The notes below the pieces were generated by a model, which ran no database searches, was not told where the DNA came from, and saw only the letters and a program-made list of their open reading frames with translations. Source: Mastigias papua (taxonomy: Eukaryota; Cnidaria; Scyphozoa; Rhizostomeae; Mastigiidae). From it: a stretch of DNA of 64,000 nt. Each line of letters starts with the position of its first letter. Positions within the stretch are counted from its first letter, which is position 1. The stretch is taken from contig OZ025273.1 of the NCBI GenBank assembly GCA_964019165.1, forward strand, positions 1,508,501-1,572,500, read 5' to 3'. A program made the position numbers and the translations under genes. Of this stretch, positions 51,853 to 62,660 are shown piece by piece.

Positions 51853-52648
51853 CTACTCCAGTAGTGAAACTTTTTTAACGTCGTGTTTCTGTGATGACAT
51901 AATAATCGAGGGTAATGCAGTCATTTTCTCCCATGTTTTGGATTTTAGAAACCTTCGACATCTTACCCCTGGGTTTGGCGCTTCGGTTGATCATCAGCCG
52001 GTTATTGGCTAGACGGCTCAAGCTTTCATCCTCAGTTATCCTTTCATTTGCCGGCAACGGAGTCCACGAGTTAGTTAAACTATAAGCAGAAAGTGATAAA
52101 ATGTATAACTCACCATTTCTTTCGTAAAACTATGCCCAAACTATGAAGCAAATATGTTCAGTGATTTCTTGTTTCCGGGATTTGCATAAAATCGTAACTG
52201 CTTCCCATTTTCAGTAATATTGAGACTGATCATCTTGTCCTGACTTCGTTGCAAAGTTGAATCACAGATTCGCTGAACCTCGTGGGCTATTTTTGTATCA
52301 CAATCTTGTTTACTACTTCTTCTGCGAAATTGTCCTTTCCTTGAAATAACAGAGCTGCACTTTCAGTTATGTCAAAGGGGAAAAACCTCGGCATAGTGAA
52401 AACAATAGACTCTGATGGTTACCTAAGAAGAATGAAAAATGTATTTGACATGCGCGGAAAATAAGGAGCGCCCTTCATGGATACGACAATCAAACTCACT
52501 TGACAACAGGTACTATATTGCAATAGACAACATTTTGCAAGGTAGCCTCGCCAATTACTCTGTTCCGTTGTTTGAATATGGATTGTTAGAGCATATTTCT
52601 GTGGTTACCATTGTTGGTTTAGTATTACCAGCCTATCATTTGTGAATA
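51853..52648. other. Intronic, nothing recognised
   Basis: A minus-strand frame 52057-51875 (SLSRLANNRLMINRSAKPRG) and a plus-strand frame 52439-52645 are open but could not be assigned to a family. Confidence 0.4.
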
Positions 52649-52822
52649 TGTTAGCTACTGTTATCGGATTGATATGAATCTCAGTTTACTATACGAGTAC
52701 AGCGACAGAATAAACAATAGGGAAACATTACGGCTACATATACTGACGAGAGATAACAGAACAAAGGAAGGGGGTTACCTAACCTATAAGTGGAAGAATG
52801 GCAGGGGGTCACCTAACCTACA
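52649..52822 (-). repeat. 3' LTR of the 52.6-56.2 kb Ty3/gypsy element
   Basis: 174 bases; minus strand from TGTAGGTTAGGTGACC to GTAGCTAACA. It follows the purine tract GGGGGGGGGAGAAA. The start TGTAGG is shared with the LTR of the split element at 14-33 kb. Confidence 0.9.
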
Positions 52823-53388
52823 TTTCTCCCCCCCCCAAACAAAGACTAAAATAAGAAATCTAAATTCTAGCACTAAATATCAATAACACTCCACGGAATA
52901 GTGTCTGGTAAAGTACGAACTCGTCTATTACAACGAGGGTAATTCCTTTGAGGAGCATTGTCCTCCTGCTATTGTGGGTTGGGATCCTCCGGCCGTTCTT
53001 CCTCATAATCACTTCCCGAGCTGTCGGATGATGATTCCGACGCAACAGAGCGTTCGTCATCAGGTAACTCATTTTCAGTCAGTTCATCTTCTTACTGCAA
53101 ATCAGAATCTCTTTCAATGAATGGAAGCAAGCGATCTTGGTGTACCACCTTCTGCTCTTTACGAGAATTCTCTATTCTAAAATTCATTCCATTTGGGAGC
53201 TTTTGCAAAACTGTCCATGGTCCATTTCTTCGTGGCGCTAACTTTCGATTTTCACTTGATTTGTAATGTTTGGTTTTTAGCCATACCTTTTGCCCTTCAC
53301 AGTAATCATTAAAGTGAATGTTTTTGTTATAATGGCGCTGCATTTCTGTCTTACTCAATGCCAATGAGTGCATAACTTGATCAAAATG
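52823..53388 (-). pseudogene. Integrase C-terminal domain and tail
   Basis: 53373-53092 has LALSKTEMQRHYNKNIHF and KLAPRRNGPWTVLQKLPNGM, the post-core and GPY/F-like module, closely similar to that at 14529-14756. The piece starts directly after the RNase H stub, so the deletion joins RNase H to the integrase end. 53072-52860 continues as a basic tail in another frame. Confidence 0.75.
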
Positions 53389-54246
53389 TCAGTTAAATTT
53401 GATGAAGCTGTATGTAAATGATCGGATGCTCACACTCAGGAGTCCAAAGAAACGGACATTGTCACTAGTAAGAGCATTTAAGGGTGCACTGATGCTGGCA
53501 GAGTTTGAGATAAATGCATGGTAAAATCCGGCTAGCCCTAAAAATCCACGCAATTCTGTTCTTGTTGAGGGGCGCTTATATAGTTCAATAGCTTCGATCA
53601 AATGATCCTTGGGCTTGATGCCATGACTGGAGAGTTCCAATCCCAGAAAATCCACTTTGTTGCTTGCAAAAATGCATTTAGACAACTCCAGTGAAATGCC
53701 CGATTCTCTCAACCGGCCAAAAAGTTGTGCAATACTCGCTACATGGTCATCAAAAGTCTAACTAAACACTACAGTGTCATCAATGTAAGCGATAATTCTA
53801 TCCAAATTGAGTCCTGATAAGCTCATGTCAATCATTCTCTGATAGGAAGCACCAGCATTACACAGCCCAAATGGTGTTATGTTAAATTCATATTTTCCTT
53901 GTGGTACCGAAAAGGCAGTTTTTTCCTTATCAGGCTCACTCAGTGGCATTGACCAATATGCAGCGGCTGCATCTAAGGTAGTCTAGAACTGAGAGCCATT
54001 CATTCTATCAATAACATCCCGAATGTGTGGGAGAGGATACAAATCCTTCTTTGTGACATCATTGAGGCCATGAAAATCAGACACAAACTGCATGGAGCCG
54101 TCCTTCTTCTTGACCAGAATTATGGGTGAATTCCATGGGGAGGATGACGGCCTAATTATGCCGTTGTCTAACATTTCTTGGATTTGTTTGTCAACTTCTG
54201 AATGCCAAGCATGGGGAAGGCGATAAGGTTTCCGTCTAATGGGCAA
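53389..54246 (-). pseudogene. Ty3/gypsy reverse transcriptase and RNase H start
   Basis: 54246-53983: RRKPYRLPHAWHSEVDKQIQ, GIIRPSSSPWNSPIILVKKK and VSDFHGLNDVTKKDLYPLPH (early RT blocks). 53949-53758: ITPFGLCNAGASYQRMID and the catalytic IAYIDDTVVFS (YIDD). 53712-53389: SKCIFASNKVDFLGLELS, ELRGFLGLAGFYHAFIS, then a rapid loss of homology where RNase H should begin. The parts share one frame but are separated by stops near 53980 and 53757. Confidence 0.8.
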
Positions 54247-55109
54247 GGGCTCACTGATAACGATATGATAATGCAGTACTCGGAAACCAATGTACGGATT
54301 TTAGTCTTTTGCGCAACAGACAGGTTATCCCCATACACGATATTTGACTCCAGATTTACGGATGATCTTGAGTCAATATGGTCAACTCGAGCTACAGTTT
54401 CTTCTATCTTATTTAAAGATCCAATTTTCTTGTCTCTTTTCATGAAATAAGATGTGTTATTGACATTTAGAAGTTTAATTTGAAACTCACCCCTTATGCT
54501 AAGAATAACTCTACAATGGGTGGCATATATACTTGGGGCGACTGGAAAGGGTTCAAAGTCTGCTGTGATCAATGCAATAGATGGCCTACATTTGACATTT
54601 ACAACACTTTCTGTAGGGGCGGGCAATTCAATGCAGTCTGTTAAAAGTACCGCACTAGGTTTCTTAGGGTGAACACAGTAATACCAGTAGGGACCCAGTT
54701 TCAATCTTTGTGTCTTAAAATCGAACTGAACATTTGAAAACTTGGATAAAAAATCTCTGCCCAGAATTACATTTCTGTAAGATTTGGAATTTAGAATTTT
54801 CATCTCTTGAGTAAACTTGTGTCCTTTAATGAAAACTTCTACCACAGAAAAACCAAGTATTTGCATATTGTCTCCAGAAGCATCCGTTAGTTGATTGTTA
54901 AAGGGAATTATTTTGTATTGCAGCCCAAGACTTCCAAAAGTCCCTAAATCCATTATTGAACAACTAGCCCCTGTGTCAAGTAAGGCGTTCGATGAATTGT
55001 TGCCGAATTTGACAGTTAGAAAAACAGATAAATCCTCCACAATACCTGGCACTGGACGTGGCTCTGGCCTAGTCATACGGGTAAATACTTGGGGCGCGAT
55101 TTGTCCCAA
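54168..55109 (-). pseudogene. Ty3/gypsy aspartic protease and RT spacer
   Basis: The 313-codon frame carries ALLDTGASCSIMDLGTFG (protease active site DTG) and RNVILGRDFLSKFSNV (the ILGRDFL block), followed by a spacer with KIGSLNKIEETVARVDHI and CIIISLSVSPCPLDGNL. A frameshift near 54245 separates it from the RT. Protease of this kind cleaves the gag-pol product inside the particle. Confidence 0.8.
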
Positions 55110-55308
55110 GAATCGTGGCCTTTATTTCCACAGGCCTGACAGAATCTGCCCGGGCATTCTCGCACATAGTGATCAGGACTTTGGCAAACTCAGCACCTTT
55201 GAGTCTTGGAAGTTGTTGGCTGATACCCCCCTCGAAAATTCCTTGAGCGAGAGCGATATGGACGCGTTCCACGATTAGTAAATCGGCCCAATGGATTATT
55301 GCCAACAA
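55110..55308 (-). pseudogene. Nucleocapsid zinc knuckles with a stop
   Basis: In the frame that holds the knuckles, the first C-x2-C-x4-H-x4-C motif has a TGA stop where the usual residue after its first Cys would be (then VCQSPDHYVREC), followed by a second partial knuckle CQACGNKGHDSW. The stop fits a Trp to TGA change. Confidence 0.6.
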
Positions 55309-55311
55309 ATT

Positions 55312-55959
55312 CTACGCTGGGTGGAGCCTGAGCACCTTCCGGTATTCCAACAGCCAGTCTTTTATCGTTTCTAACACTTTGTCGACTACTGAATCAATAT
55401 CATTATTTGTCTCCACTGACATACAATAGTCTTGCTGAGATGACGCAATGGACTGAATGCCCGCAATCTGTAGTCTTGTCGTCTCCTTTGCTAAATCAAT
55501 TAATGAGGCAGTGGAAAACTTGAGAGAAGACTTCAATGCAATCTGCATCTCATGGTGTAGCCCTTTCACAAAGTAGTCCTTAGCAATTGTCTGGCATGCC
55601 TCGTCATTGAACGATGGATAGGCTAGTTTTACTAGCTGCTCGATTTTATATGCGAAGGTCTGTGCAGATTCATCGCGGAATCTTTTACGGTTAGACAGAC
55701 AACTCATGAACAGCCAATTCTCTATCTTGGCTTCCCTTTTCAAATTCTCGTTTTAATTCCTCTTGTATTTGCTGGGGTCTTTTTTATCTGCTTCCGACAA
55801 TCTTAAATATACATCAAACGCTCTTCCTTCTAGACGGCACGCCAAATTTTGCACTGCTTTTTCGCCCTCAAATCCTTTCAGGGCTGATCGCAAGGATATT
55901 TTTTCAATAAAAATGTTCACATCTCCTGATCCGTCGAAGTTTTGTAATTTTGCTTCCAT
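55312..55959 (-). pseudogene. Ty3/gypsy gag with one internal stop
   Basis: 55959-55753: FDGSGDVNIFIEKISLRSAL and NLACRLEGRAFDVYLRLSEA. 55743-55312: ESAQTFAYKIEQLVKLAYPS, IAKDYFVKGLHHEMQIALKS. The two parts are the same gag type as 32728-33234 (LEGPAFDVYLRL, FVRGLHADMQIALK). A short break near 55745 separates them. Confidence 0.75.
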
Positions 55960-55983
55960 GTTGTTTGAGTTCTGTCGCAGTAA

Positions 55984-56159
55984 TGTTAGCTACTGTTATC
56001 GGATTGATATGAATCTCAGTTTACTATACGAGTACAGCGACAGAATAAACAATAGGGAAACACTACGGCTACATATACTGACGAGAGGACGGGACAGAAC
56101 AAGGACGGGAGTTACCTAACCTATAAGTGGAAGAATGGCAGGGGGTCACCTAACCTACA
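55984..56159 (-). repeat. 5' LTR of the 52.6-56.2 kb Ty3/gypsy element
   Basis: 176 bases, with one difference from the 3' LTR in its first 100 plus-strand bases and a small variable patch near 56088-56112. Confidence 0.9.
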
Positions 56160-56402
56160 AATAAAAAGTAGACCAGTTTAGAGAACATTCCGTTGCAGGT
56201 TCACATTCGACGACATGTAGAAATTTAGATCCTTTCCTAAAGTGGGGAGTATAACGGTGTTCAGATTCGAACGACTAGAAGGACAAAGCTGTATGTAATC
56301 TCTCGCAGTATTTCACTTTATGACCTCCATATCAGGAACGCCTGAATGAGGGCTGCTTCTGCTCTAGAAAATATGGGGGTAGAGGCATAGCAGGGGCACC
56401 TT
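56160..56402. other. Short noncoding spacer
   Basis: No motif recognised. Confidence 0.4.
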
Positions 56403-57688
56403 TGGCATCATTCATAAATCATAATCATCATAATCATAAAGCTTATTTACAGTTGGTTTATTTATAGTTAGTAATAACTAATTAACACCAACTATTTACA
56501 ATATAATATGCAACGAAATACATAAAAACCCTAAATTAAGTGCAAATGTAGCACGTGCAGTTGTTGCCATCCCAGCAACGTATTCCTTTTTTGAATTTTA
56601 CGAGAGAAGTTGTCAATTTTAGATCATCACTAAGAGTATTCCACAATAGACTGCCTCTAAAGGATAGGGAATTTATTCCGTAGCGCTGAGAACTCACCGA
56701 GGGGAGTTTGCATAGTTCCTTAGTCCGTAGGTTGTAGGGGACATCTTTCTTGACAAAGAAATCCCACATGTACTCCGGATTGAGATGGTTCATTGATTTG
56801 TAGATTTCAATCATAAGATTTTGTAGATTCTTTTTATGTGTTGTCGTTGTATCACCCCTATCTAAAAGTTCCTCAAATGTGGATTCATAGTCTCTATATA
56901 AAGTTCTCAGTGCACGTTTGTGGGTCCTATTAATTTCATTATTTGCAACTTTGCTGCAAAATAGCCAGATCAGAGGGCAATAGGAAAAATTTGACATTAT
57001 CACGGAGTTTAAAAGTAGCTTTGACTTTTGTTCTCCTAGATATGGTCTTAACCTTCCAAATGCATACACTTTTTGGTTGACCTTCTTACATATTTCTTTT
57101 ACATGCGTTTCAAACTTTAGTGAGTTGTCAATGTTTACACCCAGAAGTTTTACATGTTCGCTTGATGGAATCAATTGGCCCTTTATTTAAGGCATAGTTT
57201 ATTTGCCCCCTTTAGCCCCAAAAACATTATTTGGAATTTTGAAGGATTGGCACTCATGCCGTTGTTTGTAAACCATTTCATTAATCCCTGTAGGTCACCC
57301 TCTAATCTAATCATGACAGCCTCCACATATGTATCGCACGCGTAGATTGTCGTATCGTCAGCAAAGTTACATATCTCCGATTCCAGTTCCATATAAAACA
57401 GGTCGTTTATAAAAATGTTGAAAAGTAAGGGTCCAAGAACAGACCCCTGTGGTACACCAATTGAGATATGCTGTGGTGAGCTATATGTGGAACCTATTTT
57501 TACCCTTTGGGTTCGGTTTGTCAGGTAACTGTAAATCAATTTGAGGGCATTTTTCTTGAACCCATATGCCTCTAACTTTGCAATTAGTAGATCGTGAGGT
57601 ATGCAATCGTATGCTTTTGACAAATCCATTAAGATTGTTCCTACTATATCATTATCTGGGCTTGATCTCTTTTGGTAAAACAACCGAA
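56403..57688 (-). mobile_element. Jockey/CR1-like retrotransposon, 5' truncated, tail (ATG/ATT)n
   Basis: On the minus strand the copy begins inside the RT at about 57688, directly at a MITE, and ends in a TTATGATTATGATGATTATGA tail near 56403-56440. The 3' untranslated part (TGTAAATAGTTGGTG, AAACCAACTG) matches the fragment at 15656-16018, which has a (TTA)n tail instead. Confidence 0.8.
56536..57683 (-). pseudogene. Jockey/CR1-like reverse transcriptase, one frame break
   Basis: 57683-57183: ILMDLSKAYDCIPHDLLIAK (block A), ISIGVPQGSVLGPLLFNIFI (block B), CNFADDTTIYA (catalytic FADD). 57174-56536: HVKLLGVNIDNSLKFETHVK, NFSYCPLIWLFCSKVANNEI, TLYRDYESTFEELL, and the end block QRYGINSLSFRGSLLWNTLS with a final CxCxxC. 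The two frames are separated by a stop near 57180. The N-terminal endonuclease is missing because of the truncation. Confidence 0.8.
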
Positions 57689-57999
57689 TACCGTAAATCC
57701 TCGAATTAGCCCCCTGGGGGCTTATTTATTTTTGATGCTTTTTGGGTAGGGGCTTATTCGAGGGAGGCTTATTCGAGGGGGGCTTATAAAATTATTTGAC
57801 AAATGCCGTATAAAAAGCTCATTGTCAAAGCTCCTTTTCTCCATACTATTACAAGAACAGTATAAATTTGAGCATTAGTCTTTATGAAAATCTTCATCAT
57901 CATCAGGGGTGGGGGCTCATTCGAGGGGGGCTTATTAACAATTTGAAGTTCTAGCATGGGGGCTTATTCGAGGGGGGGCTAATTCGAGGATTTACGGTA
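57689..57999. mobile_element. Second palindromic MITE with ends TACCGTAAATCCTCGAATTA
   Basis: 311 bases; ends TACCGTAAATCCTCGAATTAG and its exact complement, with TA at both borders. It matches 41272-41632 throughout but lacks the expanded GGGCTTATTCGAGG array. Confidence 0.85.
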
Positions 58000-58107
58000 G
58001 CTTTACAGCTAATATCAATCCACTCTCAAGAAAAATACTAAACCTTATACTTCCATGCTTCTTTATACGCTATTCAGACCTATATTGTAGATGATGTCAA
58101 GTAAACT

Positions 58108-58476
58108 CGTTAAACTTAATTTTGCTCAAAATTTTGTCTAATGGCACAAAAAGTAATGTTCAATACCATCTTGTATTAGTGTTGTACTTCACTAATTAAG
58201 TGGTGGCACACCTGGGAAAATTTCCCTTTAACCAGGAAATGTTTTTGATAATATGGTTGGTTTTGTACTATTGTCTATATGGGATAAAGGCTGAGAGGTT
58301 ACTTTCGTAAAACTTAATTTTACTCAAAGTTTTGACAGATACTACAAAAAGTTATGTTCAATACCATCTTCTATTAGTGTTGTACTTCACTTATTAAGTG
58401 ATGGCACACCTGGGGAGATTTGCCTCTAGCCAGGAAATGTTGTTGAACATATGGTTGTTTTCATACCATCGTATTT
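58108..58476. repeat. Direct duplication of about 168 bases, period 198
   Basis: 58108-58275 and 58306-58476 share AAACTTAATTTT-CTCAAA, TGTTCAATACCATCTT, TATTAGTGTTGTACTTCAC and GGCACACCTGGG with scattered differences. The second copy runs into the transposase relic, so the duplication may involve the transposon's own 5' region. Confidence 0.8.
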
Positions 58477-58519
58477 GGACAATAGTTGAAAAACCATTAT
58501 GTTCGTCTTGCAAGGATGG

Positions 58520-59602
58520 CGAGGTATCGTGTGGAACAGCTTTGATGATAAGCGTTTTAAGAGCAACTGTTGTATCACGAAAGGGACATTTTTGTACAGA
58601 TTTGGAGAAGTGGGTGATTTATTGACTAGAGAAACTGTCTGTGAAGAGCCAAGTACATCCAATTACAAGATTGGCGGTGTACATTTACAGGCTTGCTAGA
58701 GGGGACTACCTCCACATTATTGCTGAGCTTGTAGGTTTAGGGACATCAACTGTGTCTTTGATTGTGCAAGAAATATGGAGCGCAATGGTTACTCGATCAT
58801 GAAAGCCCTTTGTTGAGAAAAACATGCCAAAAATATTGCAAGATTTTGAAGAGAGCATGGGATTATTCGATGAATTATGACAGTTTTCTTATTCATTTGG
58901 AGCAGTTGATGGGAGCGATCTCCCAGTGAAATGCCCCAAAGGTGGATTAGAGAGTGCAAAGGAGTATCATAACTTCAAGGAGTTTTATTTAATTGTTGTA
59001 ATGGCCATTGTTCATGCAAAAACAGGTTTGTGTGGGCAAGCATGTGGTTATCCTGGGAACAGCCATGATGCCATAATTTTCAAATCAACAGATGTATACT
59101 ATACGATTTCAAACGAAAATGTTCTGTCGCTTTATTGCATCATGGCTTCTGAAACTGAAATATACCCAGTTCTTCTTGGTGATTCTGCCTTCTCTTTCCT
59201 ACCATAGTTGGTGAAGCGGTATGGAAATGCCATTTTAACTAAGGAGCAGCGGTACTTCAGCTATCGTTTAAGTAGGGCCCGTATGGCAGTGGAAGGGGCA
59301 CTTGGTCAGCTGATGGGCCACTGGAGAATCTTTCTTAGGAATAGTGAATACCACAGTGAATTATATCCTTTGCCTGCATCTTTTTGCGCAATATATGCAT
59401 TGAATTAGAAGACAAAGGAATTAGAGCATGGGATCTAGCATGTGATGAGCAAACACAAAAGCAACACCCAAGGGATTTGTTAGAAGTATGCTTCATATGA
59501 CTAGCTGCAGAACACTTTTAGGAGTTCAAAAAAAGCTAGACAAGTTAGAGATCACCTCAAAAGCAAAATTTGGGATGAGAAACTTCAATTGGATGACTAC
59601 TG
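58520..59602 (+). pseudogene. Harbinger transposase (HARBI1-like), full length but broken
   Basis: Read through stops and shifts, the plus strand gives FDDKRFKSNCCITKGTFLYR, the helix-turn-helix GLGTSTVSLIVQEIWSAMV, and the DDE domain: GAVDGSDLPVK (first Asp, 58908-58910), CGYPGNSHDAIIFKSTD (second Asp, 59067-59069), LLGDSAFSF, RYFSYRLSRARMAVEGALGQ (with the likely catalytic Glu), and the end HLKSKIWDEKLQLDD before a stop near 59602. Three stops (near 58800, 58878 and 59205) all lie where a Trp is expected, and a frameshift lies near 59390. It differs clearly from the transposase at 28953-29551. Element ends were not identified. Confidence 0.8.
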
Positions 59603-60147
59603 AACGGTTTTAAGGAACAGTGATAAAGCATACAATAAGCAATACCTTATATCTTGTGTTCTTAAATGTTACATAAATAGCTTCACAATTTTATTCTTAA
59701 AGTTTTGGTGAAATAGTTGCTTTAGGTTCTTTTTGGGTTTTGGGATTCCACGTATTTTTTACTTGTAAAAACATGATTAATCACACTAATTTTCCTCAAA
59801 AAAGCGTTATTCAGCCTGTAATAGTAGAATCTAGGCTCAAATCAACCATATATCAGCTGTAGGTGAAATATGATATATCTGTTTACTCTATTCTATGAAA
59901 ATAATATTTATGAAAATAAAGAGTTTGAAGAATTTAACCATAAAATTTTAATCATGACTTATAAACCTTCTACATAAAAATAGTGCAGGAAAACTATTTG
60001 CAAGATAATGTTTCCACCGACATGCCTTTATTCATTCAGTAGATAAGTTCTGTTATATAGAATGTAGCCTTTACAAAAAATTTGTTTTTATCAGTTTCAC
60101 ATTGTATTTGCAGTGTGTGGCCCGGCTCCCTGGTAATATAAGAGTAA
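59603..60147. other. Intronic, nothing recognised
   Basis: AT-rich DNA following the transposase relic; it may include the 3' part of that transposon. Confidence 0.4.
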
Positions 60148-60420
60148 GGCCCTTTTGGAGAGCGCACGTTCACACGAATGCGAAGTGAATACGAAGTGAA
60201 TACGAAGTGAATACGAAGTGAATACGAAGTGAATACGAAGTGAATACGAAGTGAATACGAAGTGAATACGAAATGTATGACAAAATGTCCAATACAGACG
60301 TAATTTAGGGCTCAGAGGATATTGAGGAGATGGTACTTTAGGAGATAAAGAAGATTTCAAAAGCAAAACAACGTCCTAGCATAGACTCTATTTGCAGAGC
60401 GCTTCACAACGGAATGGGCC
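60148..60420. mobile_element. Harbinger-type MITE carrying a minisatellite
   Basis: 273 bases with TAA on both sides (60145-60147 and 60421-60423). The left end GGCCCTTTTGGAGAGCGC faces GCGCTTCACAACGGAATGGGCC; GGCCC ends and a TAA duplication fit PIF/Harbinger, though the inverted repeats are imperfect. An 11-base tandem array lies near the left end. Confidence 0.6.
60177..60272. repeat. (GAAGTGAATAC)n 11-base tandem repeat
   Basis: About eight perfect copies, with degenerate copies at the edges (GAATGC, GAAATGTATGAC). Since 11 is not a multiple of 3, the encoded peptide repeats every 33 bases; it is not a real protein. Confidence 0.95.
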
Positions 60421-60423
60421 TAA

Positions 60424-61979
60424 CCCCAAGGCTTGGTACTCAAAATAATACAAAACATGCTTGTTATTGGGCACATTTTTGGCTCGAAGTATTGCGGCAA
60501 ACAGTCCATACGGATAACAGGTGAAGACTGTTTTTTATTATTAGATCAAACTGATTGTGAAGGCAATACCTCAGAATACCAGAACAATTTACGTGCTGAA
60601 GCATCAAGGCACGAATGTCAAGATGATGAAATTAGAGGTTTTGAAATTCATGAAAGCCCTGAAAGTTTATAAGACCCATTGAAGAATATAATTACGCCAG
60701 AAAACTCTCCAGACGGTTGATTAAACGTCAAGACGAGCCCACAAAGGGATTCTCGATTAGAGCCATCTTTCCAAAAAACTGATTTTATGGTATTTCTTTA
60801 TATTGTATCGAAATTGACTGAAGATATCCAGGCTCGAAATATGTCCAATGATTTCATTAAGGAAAGCATATGATACATTACTGGAAGAAAACTTTCAACT
60901 AAAAATAGAGAATAACAAGCTGAAAACCAATAATTCTTATCAAGCACAAGCCACAAGAGATGCTGGAACAGATCTATGCAAACCAGAAAGCTTTCATACA
61001 AAGCTCGTAGGGAGCAGCTATCATGTTCCGGCATTCAGTCATCAACAGAAAAGCAACGATAGAACACGACTTCGCTATAGCACGAAAAAGCGGGAACATT
61101 CTTTTAGCATACTGAAAGCTTTTTTTCATCCGACACTCGTCAGAGTATGAAACGTCGGATAACGACCGAAAGGTGAACCGAAATATATGTAGTGAAAATC
61201 TTTCTAGGCCGCGTGTTCCCCCAGATTCACGTACAAGAAATACCAAGAAATTTCTATATTTTAGATATTATAAATTCCATTAATTTCAGCTACAGCATAT
61301 CTTTCTAGCCTCTTTGCCTTCCTAGGCCGTCCTGAAAAGCTATATACGTTCTCCCTATATATACTGTAATCTATAATCCCTAGCTATGGCAATTACAAAA
61401 TATCAACAAACAAAGATTACGTTATTACTAAAATCAGTACGCTAATAATACACCATTACAACCTATCTAAAATCAAACGCCAAGGAATGCGATTGGTAAC
61501 CTGACAACTTAGAACAAAACAACAAGGTGATGATATATGTATACTTAAGAAATAGCAGCATGACAAAAGAAGTAAATATAGCGCATTAGGCTATCCAGCC
61601 ATTACGTAATGTCTGAGTTTCTAAGTCCATTTACAACATATATAGCCAGATGCGGGTGCACGTGATATGATGAATAATGCGTCTATTTGGCCATATGATT
61701 GGCCAAGTAGCACCTATTCATCATTGTTTACTTGAAGAGTCCAAGTGAAAAAACGAACTCTTTTTGTCTACACAAGACTGGGTTTTGAGTCTTAATGTAA
61801 ACTGATTCCAAAACACCTAAATGAAAGGACGATCTTGCTTCCCCAATGATCCGAAAATTATCGTCTGTATATGTTTTGGCGCATTCTGGATTTGTAATAA
61901 GATGTTGTCCTATGGCCGAATCACTTTTCATTTTAGAATTAGAGTTTTTACACATACGAGGTGGCTGTTCTCTTTAACA
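60424..61979. other. Intronic, unassigned
   Basis: Plus-strand frames at 60433-60672 and 60848-61150 (the latter with a helical LLEENFQLKIENNKLKTNNS) show no recognised family. ATAGCACGAAAAAGCGGGA at 61077-61095 is shared with 33859-33877. GACACTCGTCAGAGTATGAAACGTCG follows and could be part of a dispersed element. Confidence 0.35.
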
Positions 61980-62660
61980 CTATAACAAGAAAACAGCCAC
62001 TCCTAGATACTTTGTACTGGTAATGGGAGATACTTTATCATTTCCAACATATGTGGACGGCAGTGGGGTGCTGGACTGTTCAGGTGCTCTTATTATGTTT
62101 CTATTACCCATTAAAGTACAATGCGTTTTCGTGGTATTAAGAGACAACATGTTCTCTTCTAGCCATGTTTTTAGTGACTCTAAATCTTCGTTAATAGCAT
62201 TGTTGATGTTAGAAGTCGAGTTTGAGAAGTAGGAGATACTAGTATCGTCGACACACAAATTAGCCATTGAAGCATTGAGATTCAGGGGTAAATCATAACG
62301 GTAGTTTAAACAAAGCAATGGACCTAAGCAGGAGCCCTGTGGAACCCCTAATTCAATGAGCTGTAATTTGGAAGTTTGCCCATTAATTCTGCAGCACTGT
62401 TGGCGATTTCATTGATATGACTCAAACCAGGTTATCTCTTTGCCGGCTAGCCCATACACTTTCAACTTATTTAAACGTATCTAATGGTCAACAGAATCGA
62501 ACGCCTTTTTATGATCAATAAAAGTTACGGATGTATATTGCCCTTTGTCCATATTATGGTGCTAGTCATTAGTGAATTTTGGTAAGCAGGTTAAAACGGA
62601 GTGAAAAGATCGAAATCCAGATTTGCCTGAGTAGATAAGGTTTTTAGAATTAAGATACGT
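61980..62660 (-). pseudogene. Decayed jockey-superfamily reverse transcriptase fragment
   Basis: Read through several stops on the minus strand: VTFIDHKKAFDSVDH (block A, near 62490-62530), ELGVPQGSCLGPLL (block B, near 62310-62350), then in the open part 62318-61980 CVDDTSISYFSNS (catalytic block, with CVDD in place of FADD) and TKYLGVAV at the end. It is truncated at both ends. Confidence 0.7.

Larger units (their letters stand above)
52649..56159 (-). mobile_element. Deleted Ty3/gypsy element with both LTRs and 4-base target duplication
   Basis: About 3.5 kb. LTRs at 52649-52822 and 55984-56159, with AATA outside each end (52645-52648 and 56160-56163). On the minus strand: gag, nucleocapsid, protease, RT, a start of RNase H, then a jump into the integrase C-terminal domain; the rest of RNase H and the integrase core are missing. 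A polypurine run borders the 3' LTR. The LTRs are nearly the same over their first 100 bases, which suggests a young insertion. Confidence 0.85.

Noticed and set aside
60097..60366. 89-codon frame with an 11-residue repeat (HFVFTSYSLRI)
   Set aside because: It is produced by the 11-base tandem repeat read over 33-base periods.
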